From the NCBI GenBank assembly GCA_002103075.1, contig DABG01000018.1:280515-344514 (forward strand): a stretch of 64,000 nucleotides of DNA. The letters are read 5' to 3'. Shown one piece after another: positions 18,334-27,949 of the stretch (positions are counted from its first letter, which is position 1; each line of letters opens with the position of its first letter). The notes under the pieces are model-generated. The model had not been told where the DNA came from. It did no database searches and was given only the letters and a program-made list of their open reading frames with translations. The DNA is from Candidatus Gastranaerophilales bacterium HUM_9. GTDB lineage: Bacteria; Cyanobacteriota; Vampirovibrionia; Gastranaerophilales; Gastranaerophilaceae. The position numbers and the translations under genes were made by a program.

Positions 18334-19698
18334 AATATTGAAAGTGTTGTAGATAGAATACGTGAAATAATTGATGACGAGAATTACAAACAGTTAAAAG
18401 AAACTCTCGCCGAATTTCACGCTGCCGATTTAGTTGATATCTTTCAGGAGCTTTCTCCTAAAGAACGTCTTGCTTGTTTTAAACAAATAGATGAAGAACT
18501 TGCTGCAGACACACTAGAATATTTACCACCACAACTTCAAGTAGAACTCTTGAGCGAAATTGATGAAGAACTAGCCTCAAGAATTATTGCAAAAATGCCT
18601 CACGATGAAGTTGCCGACATTTTAGGCGATATGGAAGATGACGAAAGTCAATCATATCTTGATAAATTACCACTAAAGCTATCTTCTGAACTTAGAGAGT
18701 TGATGACCTACAACGAAGAGTCAGCAGGTGGTATCATGAACCCTATCGTTTTGACAGTTAACTCTGAATCCAACGTTAAAGACGTTCTTGATACAATCAG
18801 GTTTAAAGCAGAAGAAGATAATATGGAATTGTACTACGTTTATGTAGTAGACAACCAAAAACACTTATTAGGGGTTGTTTCACTTAGAAAACTTTTGACA
18901 GCACCAATAAAGCAAAAAATTACAGAAATAATGATTAAAGATATCGTAAAACTTCACGTTGATGATAGGCAAGACCACATCGCAGAAGATTTTATGAAAT
19001 ACCAATTTAATGCACTTCCAGTTGTTGATTTGTATAACAGACTAAAAGGAATCGTTACTTGGGACGACGTTCAAGATATCGTTGAAGAAGAAACCACAGA
19101 AGAAATCTACACATCTTCTGGTATCGCAACAGAACTTGTAGAAGATGAAGACGATATCCTTACAGGTAACATTTTTAATGCTGTAAAAGCACGTACACCT
19201 TGGTTATTCATCACACTTATCGGTGAATTTATAGCAGTTAATGTTGCAAACCATTTTGACCATACACTAAAAGTGTTCCCTATTGTTGCTATATTTATGC
19301 CACTTTTAGCAGGATTAGGTGGTAATATCGGTACTCAAAGTATTACACTTATTGTACGTGGTCTTTCAACAGGTCAAATTTCTTTGAAAAAAGGTGTTCA
19401 CCATATTTTTAGAGAAACAGGTATAGGACTTCTTATTGGTATATTATTCGGAATGCTTGTTGCTCTAGTTACTTGTGGTTGGCAACATTCTATCGGATTA
19501 GGTGTTGTTGTTGGGCTTTCTATGACGATAAATATGATGTGTGCAACCCTTATCGGTACTTGTACACCATTCATACTTAAAAAGATTAAGATTGACCCTG
19601 CTATAGCATCAGGACCTGTAATCGCTACAACTATTGATGTTATTGGATTATTTATTTATTTTACCTTAGCAACTCTTTATTTAATACATCTAAAATAG
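18331..19698 (+). CDS. mgtE: Magnesium transporter MgtE
   Basis: Mg2+ channel of the inner membrane. Order of domains: cytoplasmic MgtE_N superhelix (about 1-125, LPPQLQVELLSEIDEELAS...), two CBS domains (about 130-250, with NEESAGGIMNP and FNALPVVD), then five membrane spans (from about 280) including the conserved PLLAGLGGNIGTQS and GPVIATTIDVIGL pore segments. Mg2+ binding between N and CBS domains closes the channel in known members. I place the start at ATG 18331; an upstream TTG at 18313 is in frame but falls in the promoter. No Shine-Dalgarno: likely leaderless. Converges with the DUF4145 gene only 1 bp away. Confidence 0.93.
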   Translation: MNIESVVDRIREIIDDENYKQLKETLAEFHAADLVDIFQELSPKERLACFKQIDEELAADTLEYLPPQLQVELLSEIDEELASRIIAKMPHDEVADILGDMEDDESQSYLDKLPLKLSSELRELMTYNEESAGGIMNPIVLTVNSESNVKDVLDTIRFKAEEDNMELYYVYVVDNQKHLLGVVSLRKLLTAPIKQKITEIMIKDIVKLHVDDRQDHIAEDFMKYQFNALPVVDLYNRLKGIVTWDDVQDIVEEETTEEIYTSSGIATELVEDEDDILTGNIFNAVKARTPWLFITLIGEFIAVNVANHFDHTLKVFPIVAIFMPLLAGLGGNIGTQSITLIVRGLSTGQISLKKGVHHIFRETGIGLLIGILFGMLVALVTCGWQHSIGLGVVVGLSMTINMMCATLIGTCTPFILKKIKIDPAIASGPVIATTIDVIGLFIYFTLATLYLIHLK

Positions 19699-19699
19699 T

Positions 19700-20350
19700 T
19701 TATTTAAAGAAAGTTATATAAATATACAAAACCACTGTCAAAACAAGAATTGTTCCGCCAATAAAATTAAACTTGTTTTCTGATTTTGGATTTTCAAACC
19801 TGCTTGGATAAACGTATGCATTTGCTTGTGCTTTTTTCTTTTTATATAATTGCGTATTTTTTCTTGCTGTTTTTTTCTTTTCTAAATATTTTTCTTTCAG
19901 TTTTCCCTTTGTTTTTTTATCACCCATAACAAGTGTTTCTTCAGAAAACTCAAGTTTTTCTATTTTTTTATTTCCACCATTCATAACAGCATAATTTATA
20001 GCAACTTCAAATGCTCTTTTTATACAATCAAGTGCAATATTACCATCTTGTTTAACCTTTGAACCGTGAGCATAAGCATTTCCTTGCGATTTTAAAAAAT
20101 ACAAATCATTTATCAACTCACGTTGTCTAATATTTTTTGTATATAAATCTTGCAAAGTTGAAAGACATTCGTCAAAAGTGCTGTCAGGAATATATCTATC
20201 TGCAAGCAAATTTTTACATACATTTTCTGCAAACCTACGAATTTGTATAATACTTTGTTCAAAATATTCATCTCTGTATAGATTTTCAGCATCTGATATT
20301 ATTTTATATAAATCTGAATCTATTTTTTCTAAAAAACTAAAATTTGACAT
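19700..20350 (-). CDS. DUF4145-like domain protein with C-terminal membrane anchor
   Basis: 216 residues. The first 115 (YFEQSIIQIRRFAENVCKNL ... LKSQGNAYAHGS) look like the helical DUF4145 module often found at the N-terminus of restriction or nucleic-acid enzymes. A highly basic linker (about 145-175) leads to one membrane span at the extreme C-terminus (TILVLTVVLYIYITFF), giving a tail-anchored layout. AAGGAATT precedes the ATG. Its function is unknown; the module alone without an effector is unusual. Confidence 0.65.
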   Translation of the reverse strand: MSNFSFLEKIDSDLYKIISDAENLYRDEYFEQSIIQIRRFAENVCKNLLADRYIPDSTFDECLSTLQDLYTKNIRQRELINDLYFLKSQGNAYAHGSKVKQDGNIALDCIKRAFEVAINYAVMNGGNKKIEKLEFSEETLVMGDKKTKGKLKEKYLEKKKTARKNTQLYKKKKAQANAYVYPSRFENPKSENKFNFIGGTILVLTVVLYIYITFFK

Positions 20351-20379
20351 AATTCCTTTCTGTATTCTTTATACTGTTG

Positions 20380-20605
20380 GACTTGTTCTTGTTGGGGTGG
20401 AAACCCCAACCTACAATATTAATGTCACCCTGAACTTGTTTCAGGGTCTTTCAAAAGTCTTCGCAGGGATTCTTCGCTTCGCTCTGAATGACAGTTAAGA
20501 ATGTCGTCCAGAGAGTGCAACGACCTAAAAACCCCCCTGAACATACAAAATTGTTCCTCTAGATTGCCACGACTCAAAATACATTTGAGCCTCGCAATGA
20601 CGATT
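20380..20605. repeat. Repeat block between DUF4145 gene and deoC
   Basis: Holds a REP-like palindrome, a CCTGAACTTGTTTCAGGG palindromic unit (about 20424-20445), a GGGATTCTTCGCTTCGCTC unit and an AGATTGCCACGACTC... CGCAATGACG unit. The 260-bp gap has no gene. Confidence 0.7.
20391..20414. repeat. REP-like palindrome, copy 4
   Basis: GTTGGGGT, loop GGAA, ACCCCAAC, then CTAC. Confidence 0.85.
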
Positions 20606-20610
20606 TATAT

Positions 20611-21264
20611 CTATCCGTGATTAACAATCGCAATACCTGAACTTGTACCTAATCTATCAGCACCTGCTTCAATCATCGCCATCGCTTTTTCATAATCTCT
20701 TATTCCACCTGATGCTTTCACTTTTAATCCATGAGGCTTTACTGTTTCACTCATTAATTTTACATCTTCGACTTTTGCACCAACACCATTTTTCACAAAC
20801 CCTGTTGATGTCTTAACCAAATCTGCCCCTGCTTCTATACATAATTCACAAGCCTTTTTAATTTCTTCCGAAGTCAACAAATCTGTTTCTAAAATAACTT
20901 TTAAATTATGTTCTCCGCAGGCTCTTTTCACAGATGAAATATCGTTTTTTACGTAATCATAGTCTTTATCTTTTAATTTTGAAACATTTATAACCATATC
21001 AATTTCATCTGCACCGTTTTCAATAGCATTTTTTGTTTCAAAAACTTTTGTTTCACTTGTTGTCGCACCTAATGGGAAACCAATTACCGTAACAACTTTT
21101 ACATTACTACCTTTTAAAAATTCTTTTGCTGATTTCACATAAGCAGGATTAACACAAACTCCAAAAAACTTATTATCAATAGCTTCTTGATACAACTTTT
21201 CAAAATCTTCTGATTTTGCGTCTTGTTTCAATAGAGTATGCTCTATGTAATCATTTATCGCCAT
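20611..21264 (-). CDS. deoC: Deoxyribose-phosphate aldolase
   Basis: Class I aldolase that splits 2-deoxyribose-5-phosphate to acetaldehyde and glyceraldehyde-3-phosphate in deoxynucleoside catabolism. TIM-barrel motifs: VCVNPAYV, VIGFPLG, EIDMVINVS, LETDLLT, the Schiff-base Lys in VKTSTGF, and the proton-relay Lys in VKASGGIRDYEKA; ends with the phosphate site DRLGTSSG. 217 residues is standard. AAGGAGAG before the ATG. No other deo gene is adjacent. Confidence 0.95.
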   Translation of the reverse strand: MAINDYIEHTLLKQDAKSEDFEKLYQEAIDNKFFGVCVNPAYVKSAKEFLKGSNVKVVTVIGFPLGATTSETKVFETKNAIENGADEIDMVINVSKLKDKDYDYVKNDISSVKRACGEHNLKVILETDLLTSEEIKKACELCIEAGADLVKTSTGFVKNGVGAKVEDVKLMSETVKPHGLKVKASGGIRDYEKAMAMIEAGADRLGTSSGIAIVNHG

Positions 21265-21298
21265 AATTCTCTCCTTATCCTAATATTTTAGGTATATA

Positions 21299-22276
21299 TT
21301 ACAAATCTTCTCTTTCTTGATTATGTTTTTCAATAATCTCTATATCAATCTCTTCAATATCAATTCCTTGTGCTGCCGCTTCCTCAAGCTCTTTTTCTTT
21401 CTGTTTTTGAGCCTCTAAAATAGCAAGAATTTTATCTTGTTCAAGTTTATCGTGGATTTGAGAATTTATTTCACCCCCAATAAGCATAAGCATTGAGGTA
21501 AAATAAAACCAAATCATTAACATAGCAAACGCAGCTATAGAACCATAAATAAAGTTATATGTATGCAAAGTGTTTACATAAATTGAGAACCCGCCTGATG
21601 CTATCAACCATATTGTACAGAAAAATATCGTCCCAGGAAGTGCACTTTTACGTTTTAATTCCTCTGACCAAGAAACATCTGGGAAAATATAATAGTGCAA
21701 GAATGCCATTATAAATAACGCAAGAAATGCTATTGGCCATCTTATTGTTAAAAGCATATCCCCAACATCAGGAGTAATAGCTGTATATGCAATCAAAAAC
21801 CTTATAATTAATTTACCAAAGATAATTGTATTTATACTCAAGAATAAAACCAAAGTATTAACAATTACCATAACCAAAGAAAGCAACCTTGTATAAACAA
21901 AGGCTCTTGTTTCTTCAACTTTATACGCCCTATTAAGTCCCTTAATAACAACAGATAAAGCATTCATTGACATAAATAATGTTACTAAAAGTGCAAATGT
22001 TGCAACAGAACGACCACTTGTAAATTCAAGCACCTGATTTAATACCATATGGATTAACCTTAAAGAATCTTCTGGCATAAATTTCGCTAAGAATAAAAAC
22101 AATGGATTCATATAATAGTTTTTACCAATAAGGTTAAAAAGTGACATTAAAAATAACATAAAAGGGAATATGCCGATTACAAGCATATAACTCATCTCAG
22201 CAGCCATACCAGAAAAGTCATTCTCAATTATAGAAATAATCGTTTTTTTTAAGAAATTAAACGTCTTATTTTTCAT
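21299..22276 (-). CDS. YihY/BrkB family inner-membrane protein
   Basis: About 325 residues with six hydrophobic spans and the family landmarks AAEMSYMLVIGIFPFMLFL, RAYKVEETR and FIYGSIAAFAMLMIWFYFTSMLMLIGGEIN. The C-terminal 50 residues are charged and cytoplasmic. Function of the family is unsettled (formerly called RNase BN by mistake). The ATG at 22276 is preceded by AAAGGTCGG; an upstream GTG at 22297 is in frame but has no site. It overlaps the end of the nrnA-like gene by 11 bp, so the two form an operon. Confidence 0.88.
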   Translation of the reverse strand: MKNKTFNFLKKTIISIIENDFSGMAAEMSYMLVIGIFPFMLFLMSLFNLIGKNYYMNPLFLFLAKFMPEDSLRLIHMVLNQVLEFTSGRSVATFALLVTLFMSMNALSVVIKGLNRAYKVEETRAFVYTRLLSLVMVIVNTLVLFLSINTIIFGKLIIRFLIAYTAITPDVGDMLLTIRWPIAFLALFIMAFLHYYIFPDVSWSEELKRKSALPGTIFFCTIWLIASGGFSIYVNTLHTYNFIYGSIAAFAMLMIWFYFTSMLMLIGGEINSQIHDKLEQDKILAILEAQKQKEKELEEAAAQGIDIEEIDIEIIEKHNQEREDL

Positions 22277-23234
22277 AACCGACCTTTTTAATCTCACCTA
22301 ATACTTTTTTAACAGCAGACTCAACACCTGATTTTATAGTACAACCAGCCGCTCTTGAGTGACCACCACCACCAAAATTAGAACATATTTTAGCGACATC
22401 ATAGAGCTTACTTCTCATTGATATTTTAGAAATTTTATTTGGCTCAACCTCTTTTACTATAAACGCAATATCAGTTGTATCAATAGCCCTAAGACTTTCT
22501 GCAAGTCCTTCTGTATAGTCATCTTTTGCGTGGAATTTTTCTAAATCTTTTTTATATACAGTTGTGTATACAATTTTGTTATCTTCACTGAACACTGCTT
22601 TTTGAACACAATAGTTTTGGAACATTATATAATTTTTAGATTTTAGTTCATAACAATATGTATAAACTTTGTTAGGATTAACTCCAATTTTTACGAGTTC
22701 ACTTGCAATCATAAACACATCAGAAGATGTGTTATCGAACCTAAATCCACCAGTATCTGTAAGGATTGCAGTATAGATACATTCAGCAGTATCTAAATCA
22801 ATCTTCCAATCCCATAGTTTAAATAATTTAAACAGAACTTCACCTGCAGAACTTGCTTCAGGTAATACATAGTTTAAATCACCAAAATTATTATTTGTTT
22901 TGTGATGGTCAATATTAACTGTCATTTTTGCTCTATCAAAAAGAGGTTTCATATCAGAAATTCTATCAATAGATGCAACATCAACAGTAATAACTAAATC
23001 ATACACGATTGAAGTATCAAAGGTATGTTTAGCATTTTCCATATTTGGTAAAAAGTTATATATAGGCGAAACATAGGTCAAAGTGCAAATATCACATCGC
23101 TTTTTCAAGTTATGATAAATAGCAGAATACAATCCACAGGTTGAACCTAGAGCATCGCCATCAGGGTTTACGTGTGAGATGATTAGAATCTTCTTCGCAC
23201 TTTGTATTGCCTCTTTAATCTTCTCATAATTCAT
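22266..23234 (-). CDS. nrnA: DHH/DHHA1 phosphoesterase, NrnA-like
   Basis: Bifunctional oligoribonuclease/pAp-phosphatase type enzyme, which degrades nano-RNAs and 3',5'-bisphosphate nucleotides. DHH-domain motifs: ISHVNPDGDALGS (about 16-28), VDVAS, IDHHKTNNNFGD, and ILTDTGGFRFDNTS. The DHHA1 domain ends with GGGGHSRAAGC. About 322 residues. The start is taken at 23234. Sequence upstream has no Shine-Dalgarno but has CATAAT six bases before the ATG. Divergent from the dciA-like gene with only 39 bp between starts. Confidence 0.9.
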   Translation of the reverse strand: MNYEKIKEAIQSAKKILIISHVNPDGDALGSTCGLYSAIYHNLKKRCDICTLTYVSPIYNFLPNMENAKHTFDTSIVYDLVITVDVASIDRISDMKPLFDRAKMTVNIDHHKTNNNFGDLNYVLPEASSAGEVLFKLFKLWDWKIDLDTAECIYTAILTDTGGFRFDNTSSDVFMIASELVKIGVNPNKVYTYCYELKSKNYIMFQNYCVQKAVFSEDNKIVYTTVYKKDLEKFHAKDDYTEGLAESLRAIDTTDIAFIVKEVEPNKISKISMRSKLYDVAKICSNFGGGGHSRAAGCTIKSGVESAVKKVLGEIKKVGYEK

Positions 23235-23246
23235 TGTATAATTATG
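23232..23246 (-). promoter_or_regulatory. Putative leaderless promoter of the NrnA-like gene
   Basis: On the minus strand CATAAT, TATACA, ATG: the same 6-nt spacing as at mgtE and lpxK. The -35 region is poor. Confidence 0.35.
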
Positions 23247-23273
23247 ATAGCACAAAACTTTTATGGTGGCAAA

Positions 23274-23603
23274 ATGAAAGAAATTTTATATACCGATTTT
23301 GAAGGATTAGACGATTTGTTGTCAAAGATGTTGTCTGAGAACAACCAACTTCAAAAAGCGATGAAGCGTTCAAATCTTTATAAATTTTGGTCAAAAGTTG
23401 TGGGAAAGCCTTTTGATACAAAATCTAAGCCACACGGTATGATAGGTGCAACAACTATGGTTGTCGCCTGTGAAAGCGCTGTTGTCGTCCAAGAACTTAT
23501 GCTTAGAAAACGACAAATCATTAAAAAACTAGCGCCTTATGTCAAATCTTTAAGAATAAACCTTCAAGATATTGTTTTTGATGTAAAACGCTGGGAACAA
23601 TAG
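23274..23603 (+). CDS. DUF721/DciA-like protein (helicase-loader family)
   Basis: 109 residues matching the DUF721 core (LYKFWSKVVGKPFDTKSKPHG, then MVVACESAVVVQELMLRKRQIIKKLAP). DciA proteins load the replicative helicase DnaB in bacteria without DnaC. The basic KH-like fold starts near residue 30. GGTGG lies 5 nt before the ATG at 23274; the frame extends upstream to 23202 but that part overlaps the divergent gene. Family assignment is good; the loader role is from the family, not shown here. Confidence 0.75.
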   Translation: MKEILYTDFEGLDDLLSKMLSENNQLQKAMKRSNLYKFWSKVVGKPFDTKSKPHGMIGATTMVVACESAVVVQELMLRKRQIIKKLAPYVKSLRINLQDIVFDVKRWEQ

Positions 23604-23767
23604 TGATTGTAATACGTAATGTAGCAATAACGGTTAGAAAATTCTTAATAACATAATTAACTTAATTCCTTCTTTGAAAGGAATTTCCATAAGCCACATA
23701 GTTTTGCACTTTATTTTTTATCTTTTTCAAGTATAATTGTTTTAATAATGAAAAAGAGGGTTAACTA

Positions 23768-25045
23768 TTGAAAAATCACGCATTGTCTATTTGGATATTA
23801 ATAGCACTTGTAGCAGGTATTGTTGTAGGTGCTGTAGCGCCAGGTTTCGCAGTTAAAATGCACCCTTTAGCAACAATCTTCTTGAGAATGGTTAAGATGA
23901 TTATTGCACCTTTATTGTTCGCAACCCTAGTTGTTGGGATTGCTGGTCACGGTGATGTTAAAAAAGTCGGCAGAGTTGGGTTAAAAACTATTCTTTATTT
24001 TGAAATAGTTACAACTATAGCACTTTTTATCGGATTAGGTGTAGCAAACTTTACTAATCCTGGATTAGGAAGTTTTAAGCCTATAAGTATTCCTAATATA
24101 GATGAAATTACTCAAATGTCATCAATGGTTCATCAACACTCATTTAGTGCGTTTTTTACAAGCATGTTCCCAACAAGCATTATTCAATCTATGGCTGATG
24201 GCAATTTATTACAAATTGTAGTTTTTTCTATCTTTTTTGCACTTGCTATTTGTACAATCGGACAAAAAGCAAAACCTGTTATGGATTTGTTAAACTCTGT
24301 TTGCCAAATTATGTTTAAATTTACAGAATTTGTTATGTTATTTGCTCCAGTTGGTATTTTTGGTGCAATTTCATACACAATTGGTTCGAACGGTTTAGTT
24401 GTACTTAAAAACTATGCAAAAATAATAGGTTCATTATATTTTGCATTATTTATATTTGTAGTTTTAGTTTTATTCATCGCATGTAAAATTGTTGGTATCT
24501 CGTTAAGAGCCTTACTTAGAGCGATAGAAGAACCTGCATTACTTGCTTTTTCAACAGCAAGTTCAGAGGCAGCATTACCAAAAGCTATGGAAATAATGGA
24601 AAAATTTGGTGTACCTAAATCAATCGTTGGATTTGTAATGCCAACAGGTTATACATTCAATCTTGATGGTAGCACACTTTACCTTGCTATTGCAGTAATA
24701 TTCTGTTCACAAATTGCAGGTGTTAATATGTGCATTGAACAACAATTAATAGTAATGTTTGCATTAATGGTTACAAGCAAAGGCATAGCAGGTGTTCCTC
24801 GAGTTGCACTAATTGTACTTGCTGGAACATTAACAAGTTTCCATATACCGATAGTCGGAATTGCAGTCTTATTAGGTATAGACCAATTACTTGATATGGG
24901 TAGAACAACTGTTAATCTAATCGGAAATTGTGTAGCAACTGTCGTTATAGCTCGTTGGGAAAACGAATTTGACTACAACAAAATGAACGAATATATAGAG
25001 TCATCTGCTGAAAAGTTAGAATGTAAACAATATCAAGAAAGTTAA
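23768..25045 (+). CDS. Dicarboxylate/amino acid:cation symporter (DAACS)
   Basis: Na+- or H+-coupled uptake of glutamate, aspartate or C4-dicarboxylates across the inner membrane. 425 residues with the family's eight spans and two hairpins: FSTASSEAALPKAMEIMEKF (Ser-rich HP1), PTGYTFNLDGSTLYLA (TM7 NMDGT-type motif), GIAGVPRVALIVLAGTL (HP2), and GRTTVNLIGNCVATVV (TM8, with the substrate-binding Arg/Asp/Asn region DMGRTTVNLIGN). The start is a TTG at 23768 with GAGGG 7 nt upstream. Confidence 0.93.
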   Translation: MKNHALSIWILIALVAGIVVGAVAPGFAVKMHPLATIFLRMVKMIIAPLLFATLVVGIAGHGDVKKVGRVGLKTILYFEIVTTIALFIGLGVANFTNPGLGSFKPISIPNIDEITQMSSMVHQHSFSAFFTSMFPTSIIQSMADGNLLQIVVFSIFFALAICTIGQKAKPVMDLLNSVCQIMFKFTEFVMLFAPVGIFGAISYTIGSNGLVVLKNYAKIIGSLYFALFIFVVLVLFIACKIVGISLRALLRAIEEPALLAFSTASSEAALPKAMEIMEKFGVPKSIVGFVMPTGYTFNLDGSTLYLAIAVIFCSQIAGVNMCIEQQLIVMFALMVTSKGIAGVPRVALIVLAGTLTSFHIPIVGIAVLLGIDQLLDMGRTTVNLIGNCVATVVIARWENEFDYNKMNEYIESSAEKLECKQYQES

Positions 25046-25060
25046 TATTTAAAAATTTAT

Positions 25061-25080
25061 CCCTGAATGATTATTCAGGG
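25061..25080. other. Hairpin between the symporter gene and ileS
   Basis: CCCTGAAT-GATT-ATTCAGGG, 8-bp perfect stem. It has no T tract on the plus strand, so it may be a weak terminator, a processing site or a minimal repeat. A similar CCCTGAA hairpin lies at 46537-46559. Confidence 0.45.
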
Positions 25081-25109
25081 AATTATCGTGAAAAGTAGGA
25101 GCTAATTTT

Positions 25110-27935
25110 ATGACTAATCAAACAGAAAAAGTTGAGTATAAACAAACTTTAAACTTACCTAAAACTACTCTTGCAATGCGTGCTAACGCAACTGTTAGAG
25201 AATTAGAAATTCAAAAGTTTTGGGAAGAAAATAATATTTATAAAGAAATCATTGGTCAACGTGACAAAAAAAATTCATTTATTTTACACGATGGACCACC
25301 ATATTTGAGTTCTGAAAAAATTCACGTTGGTACAGCATTAAACAAGATTTTAAAAGATATTTTAATCAAATATAAATCACAAAGAGGTTATTATGCACCT
25401 TATGTTCCAGGATATGATGGACACGGTTTACCGATTGAAAATGCAGTTGTGAAAAAAATCAAAGGCGGTCGTCACTCAATCACTGAAACTGAATTGAGAG
25501 CTAGATGTAGAGAGTTTGCTCACAAGAACCTTAAAGGTCAAGAAAGCGAATTCAAAAGACTAGGTGTTTTAGGTAATTGGGAAAAACCTTATCTAACAAT
25601 CAACCCTGAATATGAAGCTGAACAAGTTAGAGTATTCGGTGAAATGTATAAAAAAGGTTATATTGAAAAAGGTCTAAAACCTGTGTATTGGTGTGCATCT
25701 TGTGAAACAGCATTAGCTGAAGCAGAAGTTGAATATGCTGATCATACATCTACATCTATCTATGTAAGATTTAAGTTTGATGAAGAAAGCACAGAAAAAA
25801 TTTCTAACTTGGTTGAATTACCAAACAAAAATGTTTATGCAATCATCTGGACAACAACACCTTGGACAATTCCATCAAACATGGCAATTTCTATGCACCC
25901 AAGATATGAATACACTTTCTTTGAATACAACAAAGATGTATATGTTGTTGCTCAAGAACTTTTAGGTTCATTCTTAAAAGATGTAGAATGGGAAGAAGCT
26001 GACATCAAGGTTCTAGGTTCTGTTAAAGGTCAAGATTTAGAACTATTAACAACCGACCACCCATTAGTAAACAGAAAATCACCAATCATCTTAGGTGAAC
26101 ACGTAACCCTAGAAGCAGGTACAGGTTCTGTACACACTGCTCCTGGACACGGTCTAGAAGACTATGAAGTTGGTTGTAAATATAATATTGAAGTATTCTC
26201 ACCATTAGATGGTGCAGGTGTTTGGACTGATATTGTTGGCATTGATGAATTAGTTGGTGTTCCTTATTATAAAGGAAACTCAATGGTTATTGAAATGCTT
26301 GAAAACAAAGGTGCTTTGTTAAAACAACAAGATATCCAACACAGTTATCCACATTGTTGGAGATGTAAAAAACCAGTTATATATAGAGCAACTCCACAAT
26401 GGTTCGTAAAAGTTGATAAATTTAGAGATGAAACATTAGACTCAATCAAAAACGTAAAATGGATACCAGCAAGTGGTGAAAACCGTATCGGTAACATGGT
26501 TGCAACACGTACAGATTGGTGTATCTCAAGACAACGTGCTTGGGGTGTTCCTATTCCTATCTTCTATTGTGAAGATTGTGGTGAAGTTATCTGTACAGAT
26601 GAAACAATAGAAAATGTTGCAAAAATATTCGATAAAGAAAGTTCTGATGCTTGGGTTAAATACTCTGCAGAAGAATTATTGCCACAAGGATTTAAGTGTC
26701 CAAAATGTGGTAAAACACATTTTAGAAAAGAACGTGACATTATGGACGTTTGGTTTGATAGTGGTGTGTCTTGGAGAGCAGTTGTAGAAAAACGCTCAGA
26801 AGAACTTGGACATACTCCTGTTGATTTGTACCTTGAAGGTTCTGACCAACACAGAGGTTGGTTCCAATCTTCATTATTGACTTCTATAGCTACACAAGGC
26901 AAAGCTCCATACAAAGAAGTTCTAACTCACGGATTTGTATTTGGTGAAGACGGTAGAAAAATGTCTAAGTCACTAGGCAACTACATTAGACCAGATGATA
27001 TTATTAAAAACTATGGTGCAGATATCCTTAGATTGTGGGCTGCATCAGTTGATTATAGAAACGATATCAAAATTGGTAACAACATCGTTGGTCAACTAAC
27101 AGAAATATTTAAGAAAACAAGAAACACTGCAAGATTTTTAATGGGTAATATTCACGACTTTAACCCAGCAGAAGATTACGTTGGATATGCTGATTTAAAA
27201 CCTATCGACAAGTTTGCTTTGCATAAATTGAATAAAGTTATTGAAGAAGTTACAGAATCGTTTGAAAACTACGAGTTCTACAAGTACTTCCAATGCTTGC
27301 AAAACTTCGCAGCTGTTGACTTAAGTTCTTTCTATCTTGATATTGTTAAAGATAGATTATATACAGCAGGCAAAAAATCACTTTCAAGACGTGCTTGTCA
27401 AACAGTATTGTATGAAACATTACAAACATTGGTTAGAATTTTAGCACCTGTAATGCCTCACCAAGCAGAAGATATTTGGCAAAATATGCCTGAATACCAC
27501 AAAAACGGTGTTAAGAGCGTATTGTTAACAAATTGGCCATCTGTTCAAGCTGTTTGGACAAATGAAAGTTTAGAAAAAGACTTTACTAAAATACTTCAAA
27601 CAAGAGAGGTTGTAACAAAAGCTATTGAACCATTGAGAAGTGAAAAGAAAGTTGGTAGCTCTCTTGAGGTTGCAGTTTATGTTAAAGCTGAAGATAAAGA
27701 TGTCTTAGAAAAGAACTCTAAGGATTTAAGTGATATTTTTATCGTATCTCAAGCATATTTAACAGATGAAAAACCTGAAAATGTACTTAATGAGTACACA
27801 GAAGAAGGTTACACTGTTTGGGTTACAAAAGCAGAAGGCGAAAAATGTGAACGCTGTTGGAAATATCGTAAACTTGGTGAACATCAAGGTTACGAAACAA
27901 TTTGTTCAGATTGTTATGAAGCTGTTGTAGAATAA
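25110..27935 (+). CDS. ileS: Isoleucyl-tRNA synthetase
   Basis: Class I synthetase charging tRNA-Ile, 941 residues, full length. The HIGH motif reads HVGT (SEKIHVGTALNK, about 72). The CP1 editing domain follows (WTTTPWTIPSNMAI, GTGSVHTAPGHG). The KMSKS loop is GRKMSKSLGNYI (about 618). The C-terminus has the anticodon domain and a zinc knuckle (CERCWKYRK ... CSDC). AGGAG lies before the ATG. The two glycosyltransferase genes follow within 14 bp and are probably co-transcribed. No T-box leader is visible. Confidence 0.97.
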   Translation: MTNQTEKVEYKQTLNLPKTTLAMRANATVRELEIQKFWEENNIYKEIIGQRDKKNSFILHDGPPYLSSEKIHVGTALNKILKDILIKYKSQRGYYAPYVPGYDGHGLPIENAVVKKIKGGRHSITETELRARCREFAHKNLKGQESEFKRLGVLGNWEKPYLTINPEYEAEQVRVFGEMYKKGYIEKGLKPVYWCASCETALAEAEVEYADHTSTSIYVRFKFDEESTEKISNLVELPNKNVYAIIWTTTPWTIPSNMAISMHPRYEYTFFEYNKDVYVVAQELLGSFLKDVEWEEADIKVLGSVKGQDLELLTTDHPLVNRKSPIILGEHVTLEAGTGSVHTAPGHGLEDYEVGCKYNIEVFSPLDGAGVWTDIVGIDELVGVPYYKGNSMVIEMLENKGALLKQQDIQHSYPHCWRCKKPVIYRATPQWFVKVDKFRDETLDSIKNVKWIPASGENRIGNMVATRTDWCISRQRAWGVPIPIFYCEDCGEVICTDETIENVAKIFDKESSDAWVKYSAEELLPQGFKCPKCGKTHFRKERDIMDVWFDSGVSWRAVVEKRSEELGHTPVDLYLEGSDQHRGWFQSSLLTSIATQGKAPYKEVLTHGFVFGEDGRKMSKSLGNYIRPDDIIKNYGADILRLWAASVDYRNDIKIGNNIVGQLTEIFKKTRNTARFLMGNIHDFNPAEDYVGYADLKPIDKFALHKLNKVIEEVTESFENYEFYKYFQCLQNFAAVDLSSFYLDIVKDRLYTAGKKSLSRRACQTVLYETLQTLVRILAPVMPHQAEDIWQNMPEYHKNGVKSVLLTNWPSVQAVWTNESLEKDFTKILQTREVVTKAIEPLRSEKKVGSSLEVAVYVKAEDKDVLEKNSKDLSDIFIVSQAYLTDEKPENVLNEYTEEGYTVWVTKAEGEKCERCWKYRKLGEHQGYETICSDCYEAVVE

Positions 27936-27949
27936 TTTAGGAGTGGAAT

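Noticed and set aside
20178..20498. Open frame on the plus strand with VGVETPTYNINVTLNLFQGL
   Set aside because: It runs antisense through the DUF4145 gene and then through REP and CTGAACTTG repeats; the peptide is a translation of repeats.
25046..25109. T-box or other leader before ileS
   Set aside because: The gap is only 64 bp and holds one simple hairpin; no T-box sequence or antiterminator is present.
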